Shown here one piece after another: positions 27,302 to 31,185 of a stretch of DNA of 64,000 nucleotides (within the stretch, counting starts at the first letter, position 1; every line of letters starts with the position of its first letter). The DNA is from Thysanoteuthis rhombus (lineage: Eukaryota > Mollusca > Cephalopoda > Oegopsida > Thysanoteuthidae): assembly GCA_963457665.1 (NCBI GenBank), contig OY735222.1:33906914-33970913 (forward strand), given 5' to 3'. Below the pieces are notes generated by a model. It had not been told where the DNA came from and ran no database searches. It was given only the letters and a program-made list of their open reading frames with translations. The translations under genes and the position numbers were made by a program.

Positions 27302-28008
27302 AATATCATACAATGAAGATTTCATATGAAAATTATCTCAATGATCACACATCGGGCCGCAGACTTGTTGATGTACCCTTGTATTTTTGTGTTTATGTAC
27401 GTGCGAGTGTATGTGGAAATAGTTATATAACTAGAATAAATACATATTGATATATAATAGGTTGATATATAGATTTTATGAAAACACAAATGTACTAGCT
27501 GCGTAGAGGCTTAACACTAAAGGAAAATTCAGGCCAAGTAGATAGATTGATGGATAAATCATTTTAGTAAAAATTGGCAATGAATAATTCATGTAATGCA
27601 ATATCATAGAAATCAAAATTCAAGAATGCACAACAGAGATTAGATAATAGGTATTATGTTAAAAGTAATTATAATTTGTTTTGTTTTGTGAACATAATTA
27701 AAAGAACAATAACTTCAGTGAAAAATTATGTAAAATAATATTTGTATACACTCATTAAATTTATTTTACCTGAAATTATAGAAATTCCTGGAAAAATTAG
27801 GATTAGAAATCTGAAATGAAAGGCATTGATTAAAAATAAGTTGAACATCCTCCTTGAATCAAAAGAAATGCAGAATAATATATCACAACATTTTGTCACT
27901 TCATGAATAACAAAAAAAATTGAAAATTATCTTACTTGTTTGTCCGAAAACATTTTTGGATGTTCCAAAAACCCCAAGAAATGCTACCAAAAGCAATTTA
28001 CACAGCAT
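1099..28008 (-). CDS. Multi-SRCR-domain secreted/cell-surface protein, 13 exons, 3' end outside window
   Basis: A gene model assembled by hand from splice sites. Exons on the minus strand, in order: 28008-27936, 27787-27770, 23714-23579, 16787-16621, 14831-14802, 12165-12021, 10627-10464, 9719-9690, 6220-6182, 5031-4878, 3311-3148, 2900-2865, 1134-1099. They total 1192 nt in one open frame. The order is signal peptide, SRCR1, linker, SRCR2, two linkers, SRCR3, two linkers. Each SRCR domain has six cysteines and lacks the extra pair of group B (no Cys in RSNGRVE, no Cys after LGY). The two-exon layout per domain is also the group A arrangement. Known SRCR proteins are secreted or membrane receptors binding microbial, lipid or matrix ligands; this role is inferred from the family. 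No transmembrane segment or catalytic domain is seen, but the C-terminus is missing. Orthology to a named gene (for example DMBT1-like) cannot be decided. Confidence 0.9.
1135..2864 (-). other. Intron between exons 13 and 12
   Basis: AT-rich intron with no open frame worth reporting. The only structured sequence I see is the tRNA-like stretch near 1.8 kb, listed separately. Confidence 0.7.
1797..1888 (+). mobile_element. tRNA-like SINE head
   Basis: TGGCTGATTGGTAAAAGC resembles a pol III A box, and GAGTTTGATTC, about 60 bases on, resembles a B box. Their spacing fits a tRNA-derived SINE rather than a working tRNA gene, because no good acceptor stem pairing is seen. Confidence 0.45.
2865..2900 (-). 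CDS. SRCR gene exon 12: 36-nt linker, copy 1 of a duplicated exon
   Basis: A 36-nt phase 1-1 exon between gtttttcag and gtaaga. It encodes [11 protein letters not shown], and is nearly identical in sequence and length to the exon at 1134-1099, including the intronic ctttgtttttcag before it. This indicates exon duplication with some flanking intron. Confidence 0.78.
3148..3311 (-). CDS. SRCR gene exon 11: second half of SRCR domain 3
   Basis: One hundred sixty-four nt, phase 2 in and phase 1 out, flanked by ttgctgttgcag and gtaagt. It encodes [32 protein letters not shown] and [19 protein letters not shown] in GNETS is a possible N-glycosylation site. The four cysteines complete the six of a group A domain. 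Confidence 0.94.
3590..4057 (+). mobile_element. RTE-type LINE, 5'-truncated 3' end with (GAT) tail
   Basis: Plus-strand C-terminal LINE sequence: [14 protein letters not shown], then an [19 protein letters not shown]-like stretch, and [10 protein letters not shown], ending in tgatgatgatga. Several codons are broken. The same C-terminal module recurs at 31.0, 41.1, 48.1, 54.9 and 57.3 kb. It lies in the intron between exons 11 and 10 of the SRCR gene, antisense to it. Confidence 0.85.
4058..4508 (+). repeat. Segment shared in inverted orientation with about 50.64-51.10 kb
   Basis: From the LINE tail onward, about 450 bases match the reverse complement of 50.64-51.10 kb with only scattered differences, including the internal (TA)n and the stretch ending gttttttaata. 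The match stops near gttactct. See findings for the possible 3' transduction. Confidence 0.85.
4386..4413. repeat. (TA)n microsatellite
   Basis: A short AT dinucleotide tract inside the shared segment; the partner copy at 50.73 kb has a longer tract. Confidence 0.9.
4878..5031 (-). CDS. SRCR gene exon 10: first half of SRCR domain 3
   Basis: One hundred fifty-four nt, phase 1 in and phase 2 out, flanked by tttaacaag and gtaatt. It encodes [29 protein letters not shown] and [10 protein letters not shown]. It starts with a few extra residues (TATPL) compared with exon 6. It is a canonical group A N-terminal half with two cysteines. Confidence 0.94.
5032..6181 (-). other. Intron between exons 10 and 9
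   Basis: AT-rich, with no repeat or open frame I can name. Confidence 0.6.
6182..6220 (-). CDS. SRCR gene exon 9: 39-nt Thr-rich linker
   Basis: A 39-nt phase 1-1 exon between tttactctag and gtgaga, encoding [12 protein letters not shown]. The Thr/Ser content would suit O-glycosylation, as in mucin-like stalks between SRCR domains; that is an inference. The next exon begins SRCR3. Confidence 0.72.
6515..7860 (-). mobile_element. Dead Tc1/mariner-like transposon (DD34E type)
   Basis: Minus-strand translation starts near 7750 with [19 protein letters not shown] and passes through [38 protein letters not shown] and GLDPIENL, then [17 protein letters not shown] and [11 protein letters not shown]. 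These match, in order, the DNA-binding domain, the RLQWAKEH block, the second catalytic Asp and the DLNPIENLW block of Tc1 transposases. The first catalytic Asp is lost (NSES in place of SDES) and many stops are present. Both ends show a related TACC...TGCAA...TCTC...TGCAAAT pattern in opposite orientation, which I take as decayed terminal inverted repeats. It lies in a SRCR-gene intron. Confidence 0.8.
8093..8260. other. Three successive inverted repeats
   Basis: Arms AGCTCTTAC/GTAAGAGCT (8095-8103, 8125-8133), GGCAATA/TATTGCC (8155-8161, 8170-8176) and TGAGAGA/TCTCTCA (8208-8214, 8246-8252) follow one another in about 165 bases. A second TATTGCC at 8229 could compete for the middle hairpin. 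The function, if any, is unknown. Confidence 0.5.
8555..8855. repeat. Unclassified dispersed repeat R1, 5' part
   Basis: Contains ggtctgtttagtcact, gtgaccaaagtcttt-like text, gggtgatcaat, and cttgggaggaatttttcaaa. The same blocks recur in order at 14.33-14.76 kb and partly at 12.80-13.21 kb. The 3' end seen in the other copies is missing here. Confidence 0.65.
9690..9719 (-). CDS. SRCR gene exon 8: 30-nt Thr/Gln-rich linker
   Basis: A 30-nt phase 1-1 exon between tctttccag and gtaagt, encoding TRQQTETSV plus split codons. The TRQQ/TTRQ theme recurs in the linkers at 2900-2865 and 1134-1099. It lies directly upstream of a second linker exon (6220-6182) with no SRCR exon between them. Confidence 0.7.
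   Translation of the reverse strand, partial: VHVNKLKHL
9832..9975 (-). repeat. Dispersed repeat R2, inverted relative to 23.04-23.22 kb
   Basis: The minus strand reads acatcactggcgttttcca, gaaaacatctaaaat and aaaaatctagatgttgt, matching blocks of the copy at 23.04-23.22 kb. It is about 140 bases and non-coding. It may be a MITE-like element. Confidence 0.6.
10464..10627 (-). CDS. SRCR gene exon 7: second half of SRCR domain 2
   Basis: One hundred sixty-four nt, phase 2 in and phase 1 out, flanked by ttatttgcag and gtaagt. It encodes [21 protein letters not shown] and [16 protein letters not shown], with the canonical HxEDAGVxC end. It has the same length as exon 11, consistent with descent by duplication of a two-exon SRCR unit. 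Confidence 0.94.
10628..12020 (-). other. Intron between exons 7 and 6
   Basis: AT-rich intron without recognisable elements. Confidence 0.6.
12021..12165 (-). CDS. SRCR gene exon 6: first half of SRCR domain 2
   Basis: One hundred forty-five nt, phase 1 in and phase 2 out, flanked by ctttaatacag and gtgagt. It encodes [26 protein letters not shown] and [10 protein letters not shown], a close match to the SRCR consensus and to exon 10 of the same gene. The split codon at the intron makes Thr. Confidence 0.94.
12519..12753. repeat. Long (TA)n microsatellite with TGATA/TTTTA interruptions
   Basis: About 235 bases of TA dinucleotide with regular small interruptions. The long Tyr/Ile frame through it is an artefact of the repeat. 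Confidence 0.97.
12795..13212. repeat. Dispersed repeat R1, copy 2
   Basis: Shares gatgatcaat, aaattttcaaa, gagaggagtgtgt and the terminal ctgttgtgggtagcagtga with the copies at 14.33 and 24.93 kb. It includes a short (GATA)/(CATA) tract at 13.10 kb. It has no coding potential I can recognise. Confidence 0.65.
13213..13680. other. Intronic stretch with overlapping opposite-strand open frames
   Basis: Open frames of 69 and 89 codons overlap on both strands at 13254-13523, but neither has a recognisable domain, codon bias or splice context. I see no gene here. Confidence 0.5.
13690..14150 (-). mobile_element. Penelope-like element terminus with degenerate hammerhead-like motif
   Basis: The minus strand carries CTGAGGA (13768-13762), then AGG...AGCC, then AAAAT (13741-13737) followed by gttgtgaac. 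Penelope-like retroelements carry hammerhead ribozymes whose core reads CTGATGA-stem-GAAAC near such a sequence. Two core positions have changed here, so it is probably inactive. The rest of the interval is unclassified. Confidence 0.4.
14325..14765. repeat. Dispersed repeat R1, most complete copy
   Basis: Holds both the 5' block (tgtctgtttagtcactcaat) and the 3' block (tttgtgggtagcagtgatta), giving a unit of about 430 bases. It ends about 40 bases from exon 5 of the SRCR gene. Confidence 0.7.
14802..14831 (-). CDS. SRCR gene exon 5: 30-nt Ser/Glu-rich linker
   Basis: A 30-nt phase 1-1 exon between ttcatcttag and gtaagaat. It encodes KSAEESSSE plus split codons, joining SRCR1 to SRCR2. It is supported by good splice sites, by phase, and by its place between two domain pairs. 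It is acidic, unlike the Thr-rich linkers further downstream. Confidence 0.75.
14832..16060 (-). other. Part of the intron between exons 5 and 4
   Basis: AT-rich. Text near 15.78-15.96 kb (cagtctgtctgttt, ctgtgggtatgggtgtgacc) looks like a repeat but I cannot assign it. Confidence 0.5.
16072..16165. repeat. (GA)n microsatellite
   Basis: About 70 bases of pure GA followed by a degenerate GAAA/GGGA end. It forces a Ser/Leu repeat frame on the minus strand that is not a gene. Confidence 0.97.
16356..16436. repeat. Minisatellite, about 19-bp unit
   Basis: Five imperfect units of the form caaccaatggtcYattyaa follow each other. It is a simple tandem array in the intron just downstream of exon 4. 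Confidence 0.85.
16621..16787 (-). CDS. SRCR gene exon 4: second half of SRCR domain 1
   Basis: One hundred sixty-seven nt, phase 2 in and phase 1 out, flanked by attatttcag and gtaaat. It encodes [20 protein letters not shown], then AEC, and [16 protein letters not shown], so all four C-terminal-half cysteines are present. The HxEDAGVxC signature is changed to HIEDISLQC, making this the most diverged of the three domains. It ends with IKGT before a short linker exon. Confidence 0.93.
16867..16966. repeat. Compound (TC)n(TA)n(TG)n microsatellite
   Basis: About 45 bases of TC, then TA, then TG with TA interruptions. It lies about 80 bases upstream of exon 4 and, read on the coding strand, gives a GA-rich tract before that exon. 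Confidence 0.95.
17030..17107 (-). mobile_element. tRNA-derived SINE head
   Basis: On the minus strand, TTAGTTCAGTTGGTAGAGCA is a near-perfect A box and D arm, and CAGGTTTGAATC, about 45 bases on, is a B box. The tRNA fold is incomplete, so this is a SINE head or tRNA relic rather than a gene. It overlaps the start of the 187-bp tandem duplication. Confidence 0.65.
17081..17454. repeat. 187-bp tandem duplication
   Basis: Copy 1 (17081-17267) and copy 2 (17268-17454) differ at only about six positions. Each contains the A-box text and an internal inverted repeat attcgaaaataa/ttattttcgaa. The high identity suggests a recent local duplication. Confidence 0.93.
17455..18720. other. Intron sequence, possibly decayed Ty3/gypsy gag
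   Basis: Base composition becomes more balanced from about 17.9 kb and leads without a gap into gypsy remnants, so part may be gag. No conserved gag motif is clear. Confidence 0.35.
18730..19745 (+). mobile_element. Ty3/gypsy retrotransposon remnant (zinc knuckle, protease, integrase end)
   Basis: Plus-strand frames give [10 protein letters not shown] and [14 protein letters not shown] (a damaged CCHC region), [11 protein letters not shown] (aspartic protease active site with DAG in place of DTG/DSG), then [10 protein letters not shown] and [12 protein letters not shown], typical of gypsy integrase, and [20 protein letters not shown], its C-terminal end. The reverse transcriptase and RNase H are absent between 19.03 and 19.17 kb, so a large internal deletion has occurred. 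A purine tract (aagaggggagaatg) at about 19.73 kb could be the old polypurine tract. Stops and frameshifts make it inactive. Confidence 0.8.
19750..22630. other. Intron stretch without named elements
   Basis: AT-rich. Short texts such as gggagacaaccctatc and ggaggtaacttttttt recur at 20.64-21.48 kb and hint at an old repeat. No coding signal. Confidence 0.45.
22630..22870. repeat. Probable dispersed repeat with acagacaga motif
   Basis: Contains ttggagatctcatgtgaaca followed by gacagatgaacag, a layout seen in non-autonomous repeats of invertebrate genomes. No second full copy lies in the window. Confidence 0.35.
23035..23225 (+). repeat. Dispersed repeat R2, plus copy
   Basis: Contains gacatcagtggcgtttcc, gggaaacatctaaaat and two related pieces, tctagattctgaagaatcta and tttagattctggagaatcta, each a near-palindrome. 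It pairs with the inverted copy at 9.83-9.98 kb. Confidence 0.65.
23353..23428. repeat. Compound (CA)n(TA)n(GATA)n microsatellite
   Basis: CA, then TA, TGTA and GATA units in succession. Confidence 0.95.
23579..23714 (-). CDS. SRCR gene exon 3: first half of SRCR domain 1
   Basis: One hundred thirty-six nt, phase 1 in and phase 2 out, flanked by tttgatcag and gtaagt. The translation includes [25 protein letters not shown] and VVCRSMNY, the N-terminal half of an SRCR fold with its first two group A cysteines. NGT in the FYNGTWG stretch is a possible N-glycosylation site. The usual CRxLGY signature is changed to CRSMNY. Confidence 0.92.
23730..24855 (-). other. Intron stretch with a poly-G run
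   Basis: AT-rich intron sequence. A run of about 14 G at 23.92 kb is flanked by GA-rich sequence. No gene seen. Confidence 0.6.
24859..24920. repeat. (GT)n microsatellite
   Basis: About 62 bases of GT. Confidence 0.97.
24925..25062. repeat. Dispersed repeat R1, 3' end only
   Basis: Contains cggctgggcaaagtccgg, gataggtagat and tctattgtgggtggctttga, matching the last 140 bases of the copy at 12.80-13.21 kb. Confidence 0.65.
25078..25160. repeat. (TA)n microsatellite
   Basis: About 83 bases of pure TA. Confidence 0.97.
25390..27218 (+). mobile_element. Second LINE family, degenerate RT and C-terminal part
   Basis: Plus-strand frames give [15 protein letters not shown] then DEIVI, comparable to KGKAAGPDEIVIE of LINE reverse transcriptases; [20 protein letters not shown]; and later [24 protein letters not shown] (X is a stop), [24 protein letters not shown] and [11 protein letters not shown], the usual C-terminal order in this kind of element. 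There are many stops and frameshifts. It ends at a (GA)n tract. It lies in the intron between exons 3 and 2, antisense to the gene. Confidence 0.7.
27219..27298. repeat. (GA)n microsatellite
   Basis: About 80 bases of GA at the 3' border of the LINE remnant, possibly seeded by it. Confidence 0.97.
27770..27787 (-). CDS. SRCR gene exon 2: 18-nt microexon
   Basis: An 18-nt exon is proposed between a pyrimidine-rich acceptor (tttttccag, with a ctaat branch-like motif upstream) and a gtaaaa donor. It is phase 1-1 and would add RISIIS between the signal peptide and SRCR1. The next upstream AG gives an in-frame stop, which favours this acceptor. Exon 1 would also join exon 3 directly in frame, so the microexon may be optional or absent. 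Confidence 0.5.
27936..28008 (-). CDS. SRCR gene exon 1: start codon and signal peptide
   Basis: Seventy-three nt encode 24 residues beginning [17 protein letters not shown] and ending NVFGQT, then one base of a split codon before a consensus donor (A|gtaag). One Lys is followed by a hydrophobic run [11 protein letters not shown] and a small-residue region, which is the layout of a cleavable signal peptide. The start is chosen because it is the only ATG giving this N-terminus and it joins in phase 1 to the downstream SRCR exons. An upstream untranslated exon cannot be excluded. Confidence 0.8.
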
Positions 28009-28142
28009 TATAATTTTTTTCAAGGCTTTTTTTTTCTTATTGCTTTTTGTTTTTCAATACTTTTAAGTTTTATCAATGTCTGTGTGTACTTGGGAGAGTG
28101 GTGTATTGCCAGTTAGTTAGTCATGCACGAAAAGCAACCACT

Positions 28143-28175
28143 GCTTTATAAGGTGGGAACAAGGTTTATATATAC
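28143..28175 (-). promoter_or_regulatory. Candidate TATA region of the SRCR gene
   Basis: About 140-170 bases upstream of the proposed start codon, the minus strand carries TATATAAA (28172-28165) and a second TATA-like CTTATAAAG (28151-28143). The distance leaves room for a short 5' UTR. This is position and motif only; no initiator or transcript evidence is available. Confidence 0.4.
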
Positions 28176-28199
28176 CAGGCTGTATTTTGTCCCCACCCA

Positions 28200-28720
28200 C
28201 TACACTTATCAATGCAGTGAGTGGAGGGTTTTAAGTGGAGGTTTCAAAAATAGTAGTGAACTATATTTGATTTTTCTATTCTAAATTTCTCTCACAGATA
28301 CCAACACTTGTTAAAAGATACAAACTTTGTCAGAATTACCGATAAATGTTATTATCATAAGAAATATCTCAAATATCAATTGTCAATGTTGTCCGTGAGT
28401 GAATAAGAGAACATTTAACAAATAGGAATTGATTAATAGTGAACTGATACAAAATTTAACTGTTTTTTTTAAATTTCCATCACTCCATGTTTTGGTACGC
28501 TTTCTAATAGTAATCCAGGAAAAAGGGAAGTGAGTCTGGTAGATCATTCTTAAGCATACATAGTAGTTTAGGTTAGAACCGTTAGGCTTTCGGAAACATT
28601 CAAACCTGATTGGATAATCGTAGAATTCATTATTCAAATTAAAATGGGCTGGTTACTGATGAGTGTGAGAAACACGAAATGTCAACATTCACCGGGTATA
28701 TAATTTTGTATATCCTATCA

Positions 28721-28783
<63 letters not shown>

Positions 28784-29555
28784 TTTGATATATTTTGAAA
28801 TAAAACATACTTTGTATATGAATGCCAAAATTTCAAGTCCTATTGATAAAACATACATGATATACAGATATATGTATTATATAAGTATTATGATTATTGA
28901 TAATATAGAATTTTGAAGCCAGAATACTAACCAGATTTCTTGCAGATTTCTTTCTGAAACATTTCATAAGTATTTCATTTTTATTCAGGGATGAAAATAC
29001 GTCTATACAATTTGCATTAAAATATGTAACCAACGTTAAAGTACACATTAATTCCTGTTTTTCTAACTATTTAATAAATCCTGCACCCTGCTGCAAGAAA
29101 CTCCGATCCAGATAAGCGCCATTTGTATTTGTCTTCTTTTTATTCTTTCATATAATTAATCCTTTATTTTTAAACTTCTTTTTCCAAATGTTGTTCGCTC
29201 GATTGTTACGTATGTATACTTCAATTCTCCCCTACTCTTTGATCTCTTCTCTTAACTCCTAACAGAAGTAAATGCATGAGTAGGACTTTGAACTTTTAAC
29301 TGTACATTTTATTCCATTATAATATGCCACTAAACCTCCAAAACGAAGATGTATGTAAACGAAAAAAAAAAAAAAAATAAAAAAAGATAATAAGAGACAC
29401 TTCCAGGGTTAAACCATCCAGAAAAACAAACCTTCTGGCACACACTACCACTGATTTGAATCAAAAGACAGACCACCCAAGTAATAAATTATTGCTGCTC
29501 CTAGCCATGGTCGAACGATGAACTTTTAACCAGTAAAAAGAAAAATCAGAATGTT
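28200..29555. other. Region upstream of the SRCR gene
   Basis: AT-rich with no open frame of interest. A (TA)n(GT)n microsatellite sits at 28.72-28.78 kb. Confidence 0.6.
28722..28782. repeat. (TA)n(TG)n microsatellite
   Basis: TA followed by TG dinucleotides. Confidence 0.95.
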
Positions 29556-29902
29556 TTCAACTGTGCAATAAGTACATCGAGAATAAGGACATAACTGTTA
29601 AAATCGAAGATGCAAAACTGGAGAAAGTAGGCCGCTACATCTACCTAGGACAACGGATCTCTATGAAACTCACAAAAGAAGAAATCAAACGAAGAATCAC
29701 TCTAGGATGGCAAGCCTTTGGCAGAGCAAGCTCAACCTTCAAAAACAAGACGATTTCAATAATCCTAAAGAAGAGCATACAACCAATGAATCCTCCCGTT
29801 AGTCACCTATGGAGCTGAAACATGGAACCTAAGCAAGAGATAGATCTGTAAAGTGAGAACCATGCAGCGCGTACATGATGGAATCATTCGTATCCTCACC
29901 TT

Positions 29903-30265
29903 TTTGTGGCCCGTTCGGCATGGATTAAAGTGTAGTATCTGTTCCCCGACAGAGCCCGAGCCACAGGTATTGACACTTGCCTGCCGAATGGGTCGGAGAC
30001 GGTATGTGTCAAAGACCGAGTGCGCCAGTGCAATGTGTCAACCAATGATATAATGAGGCTGCACATTGCTACGCACATTGGATTCATCCTTGGGCTCTCC
30101 CACTATTACTCAGCCAAGCTGCTGGGGGATATGATGCCCCGAGGCAGCACTGTCCCATTGCACTAGAAGGGACAGGTCGGCTGGAGCTATTTTTAAAAGG
30201 TGTCTCCTATTTTCCCCTGACTTTGTGTCGCATTTTGCTCTGGTGGGAGAGTAAATTAATAGACC
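29903..30265 (+). repeat. snRNA-like composite element, unit A
   Basis: The start (29907-29952) reads GGCC..TT.GGC then GTGTAGTATCTGTTC, matching the U2 snRNA 5' region including the branch-recognition GTAGTA. The stretch 30021-30080 aligns with the 5' part of U4 snRNA (TGCGCCAGTG, CCAATGA, GAGGC, ATTGCTA). A conserved hairpin CTGTCCC/GGGACAG lies at 30150-30175. It ends with a TTTTGCTCTGGTGGGAG block and AT-rich text. GC content is clearly higher than the surroundings. Confidence 0.6.
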
Positions 30266-30274
30266 GCACATTTT

Positions 30275-30722
30275 TTTTGCCTTTTGGAAAGGATCAAAGT
30301 GTAGTATCTATTTCCCGACAGAGACCAAGGCGCCGGCACTAACACTTGCCTGTCGAATGGGCCGGAGATTGTGTCATCAAAGACCGAGTGCGCCGGTGCA
30401 ATGCGTTAGCCAATGAGGTTATACTGGGGCTGCGCATTGCTACGCACATTGGAAGCCTTTGAATTCGTCCTTGGGCTCTCCTACAATTACTCAGCCCAGC
30501 TGCGGGGGATACGATGCCCCGGGGCAGCACTGTCCCATAGCACTTAAAGGGACAGGTCGGGCTCGTGCTGGATGCTTTCGTGACTGCAGTTGTTCTAGCA
30601 ACCACGGTTGCTTAGGAACCCAAGTCGCGTCGGCTAGAGCTATTTTGATGGGTTGCTCCTATTTCCCCACGTAAAGACCTGACCTTGTGTCATATTTTGC
30701 CCTGGTGGGAGCATAAATAAAG
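30275..30722 (+). repeat. snRNA-like composite element, unit B
   Basis: Begins GCCTTTTGGAAAGGATCAAA and continues GTGTAGTATCT, closer to U2 at its first bases than unit A. The middle has TTAGCCAATGAGGTTATACT, 14 bases of which equal U4. The hairpin CTGTCCC/GGGACAG is kept at 30530-30555. An extra piece absent from unit A holds the palindrome AGCAACC-AC-GGTTGCT (30597-30612). It ends GGTGGGAGCATAAATAAA. Confidence 0.6.
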
Positions 30723-30862
30723 AGATGCTTTAGCAACCACGTTTGTTTAGCAAGCAAAGTCGCGTCAGCTGAAGCTATTTTTCATGGGTTCCTCCTTTTT
30801 CATCACGTAAAGCCCTGACCTGTGTCACATTTTGCTCTGATGGGAGAGTGAATAAATCGATG
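30723..30862 (+). repeat. snRNA-like composite element, 5'-truncated unit C
   Basis: Corresponds to the last 140 bases of unit B: TTTAGCAACCACG, AAGTCGCGTCAGCT, ATTTTGCTCTGATGGGAG and GAATAAAT. It adjoins the resumed LINE. Confidence 0.6.
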
Positions 30863-31185
30863 CTCAAAGAGATTACAACAAAGAACTGTATATTAGGGAG
30901 AAAACAGTCTGAGACATCATAAAATCAATTAGAAAAACTTGAATGGCAATGGACTGGACATGTTGCAAGAATGGCAGACAACCGATGGACATCACGACTC
31001 ACAACATGGATCCCACATGCGAAACCGAAGCTGGCAGAATACGGAAGATGGAGAGACGAACTAGACAAATTCAGGAAGTACTGGCTCCACGACGCCCACG
31101 ATAGAAAAATATGGCGAATCCTGGGGAAGGTCTATATCCAACGACAGACGATGAAAGACAGCTGGTGGCGATGATGATGAATTCC

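Larger units (their letters stand above)
29560..31185 (+). mobile_element. RTE-type LINE 3' half, interrupted by a nested element
   Basis: The first segment (29.56-29.90 kb) encodes IKIED-like text, LEKVGRYIYLGQRISMKL, and GAETWNL. The second (30.87-31.18 kb) encodes RMADNRWTSRLTTWIP, ARYGRWRDELDKFRKYW-like text and a KVYIQRQTMKD end, with a (GAT) tail. The join points correspond in other copies, so the 30 kb array was inserted into an existing LINE. Confidence 0.85.

Noticed and set aside
27092-27450. Ser/Leu and Arg/Glu repeat frames on both strands
   Set aside because: They come from the (GA)n tract; the same holds for 16058-16270 and 16835-17074.
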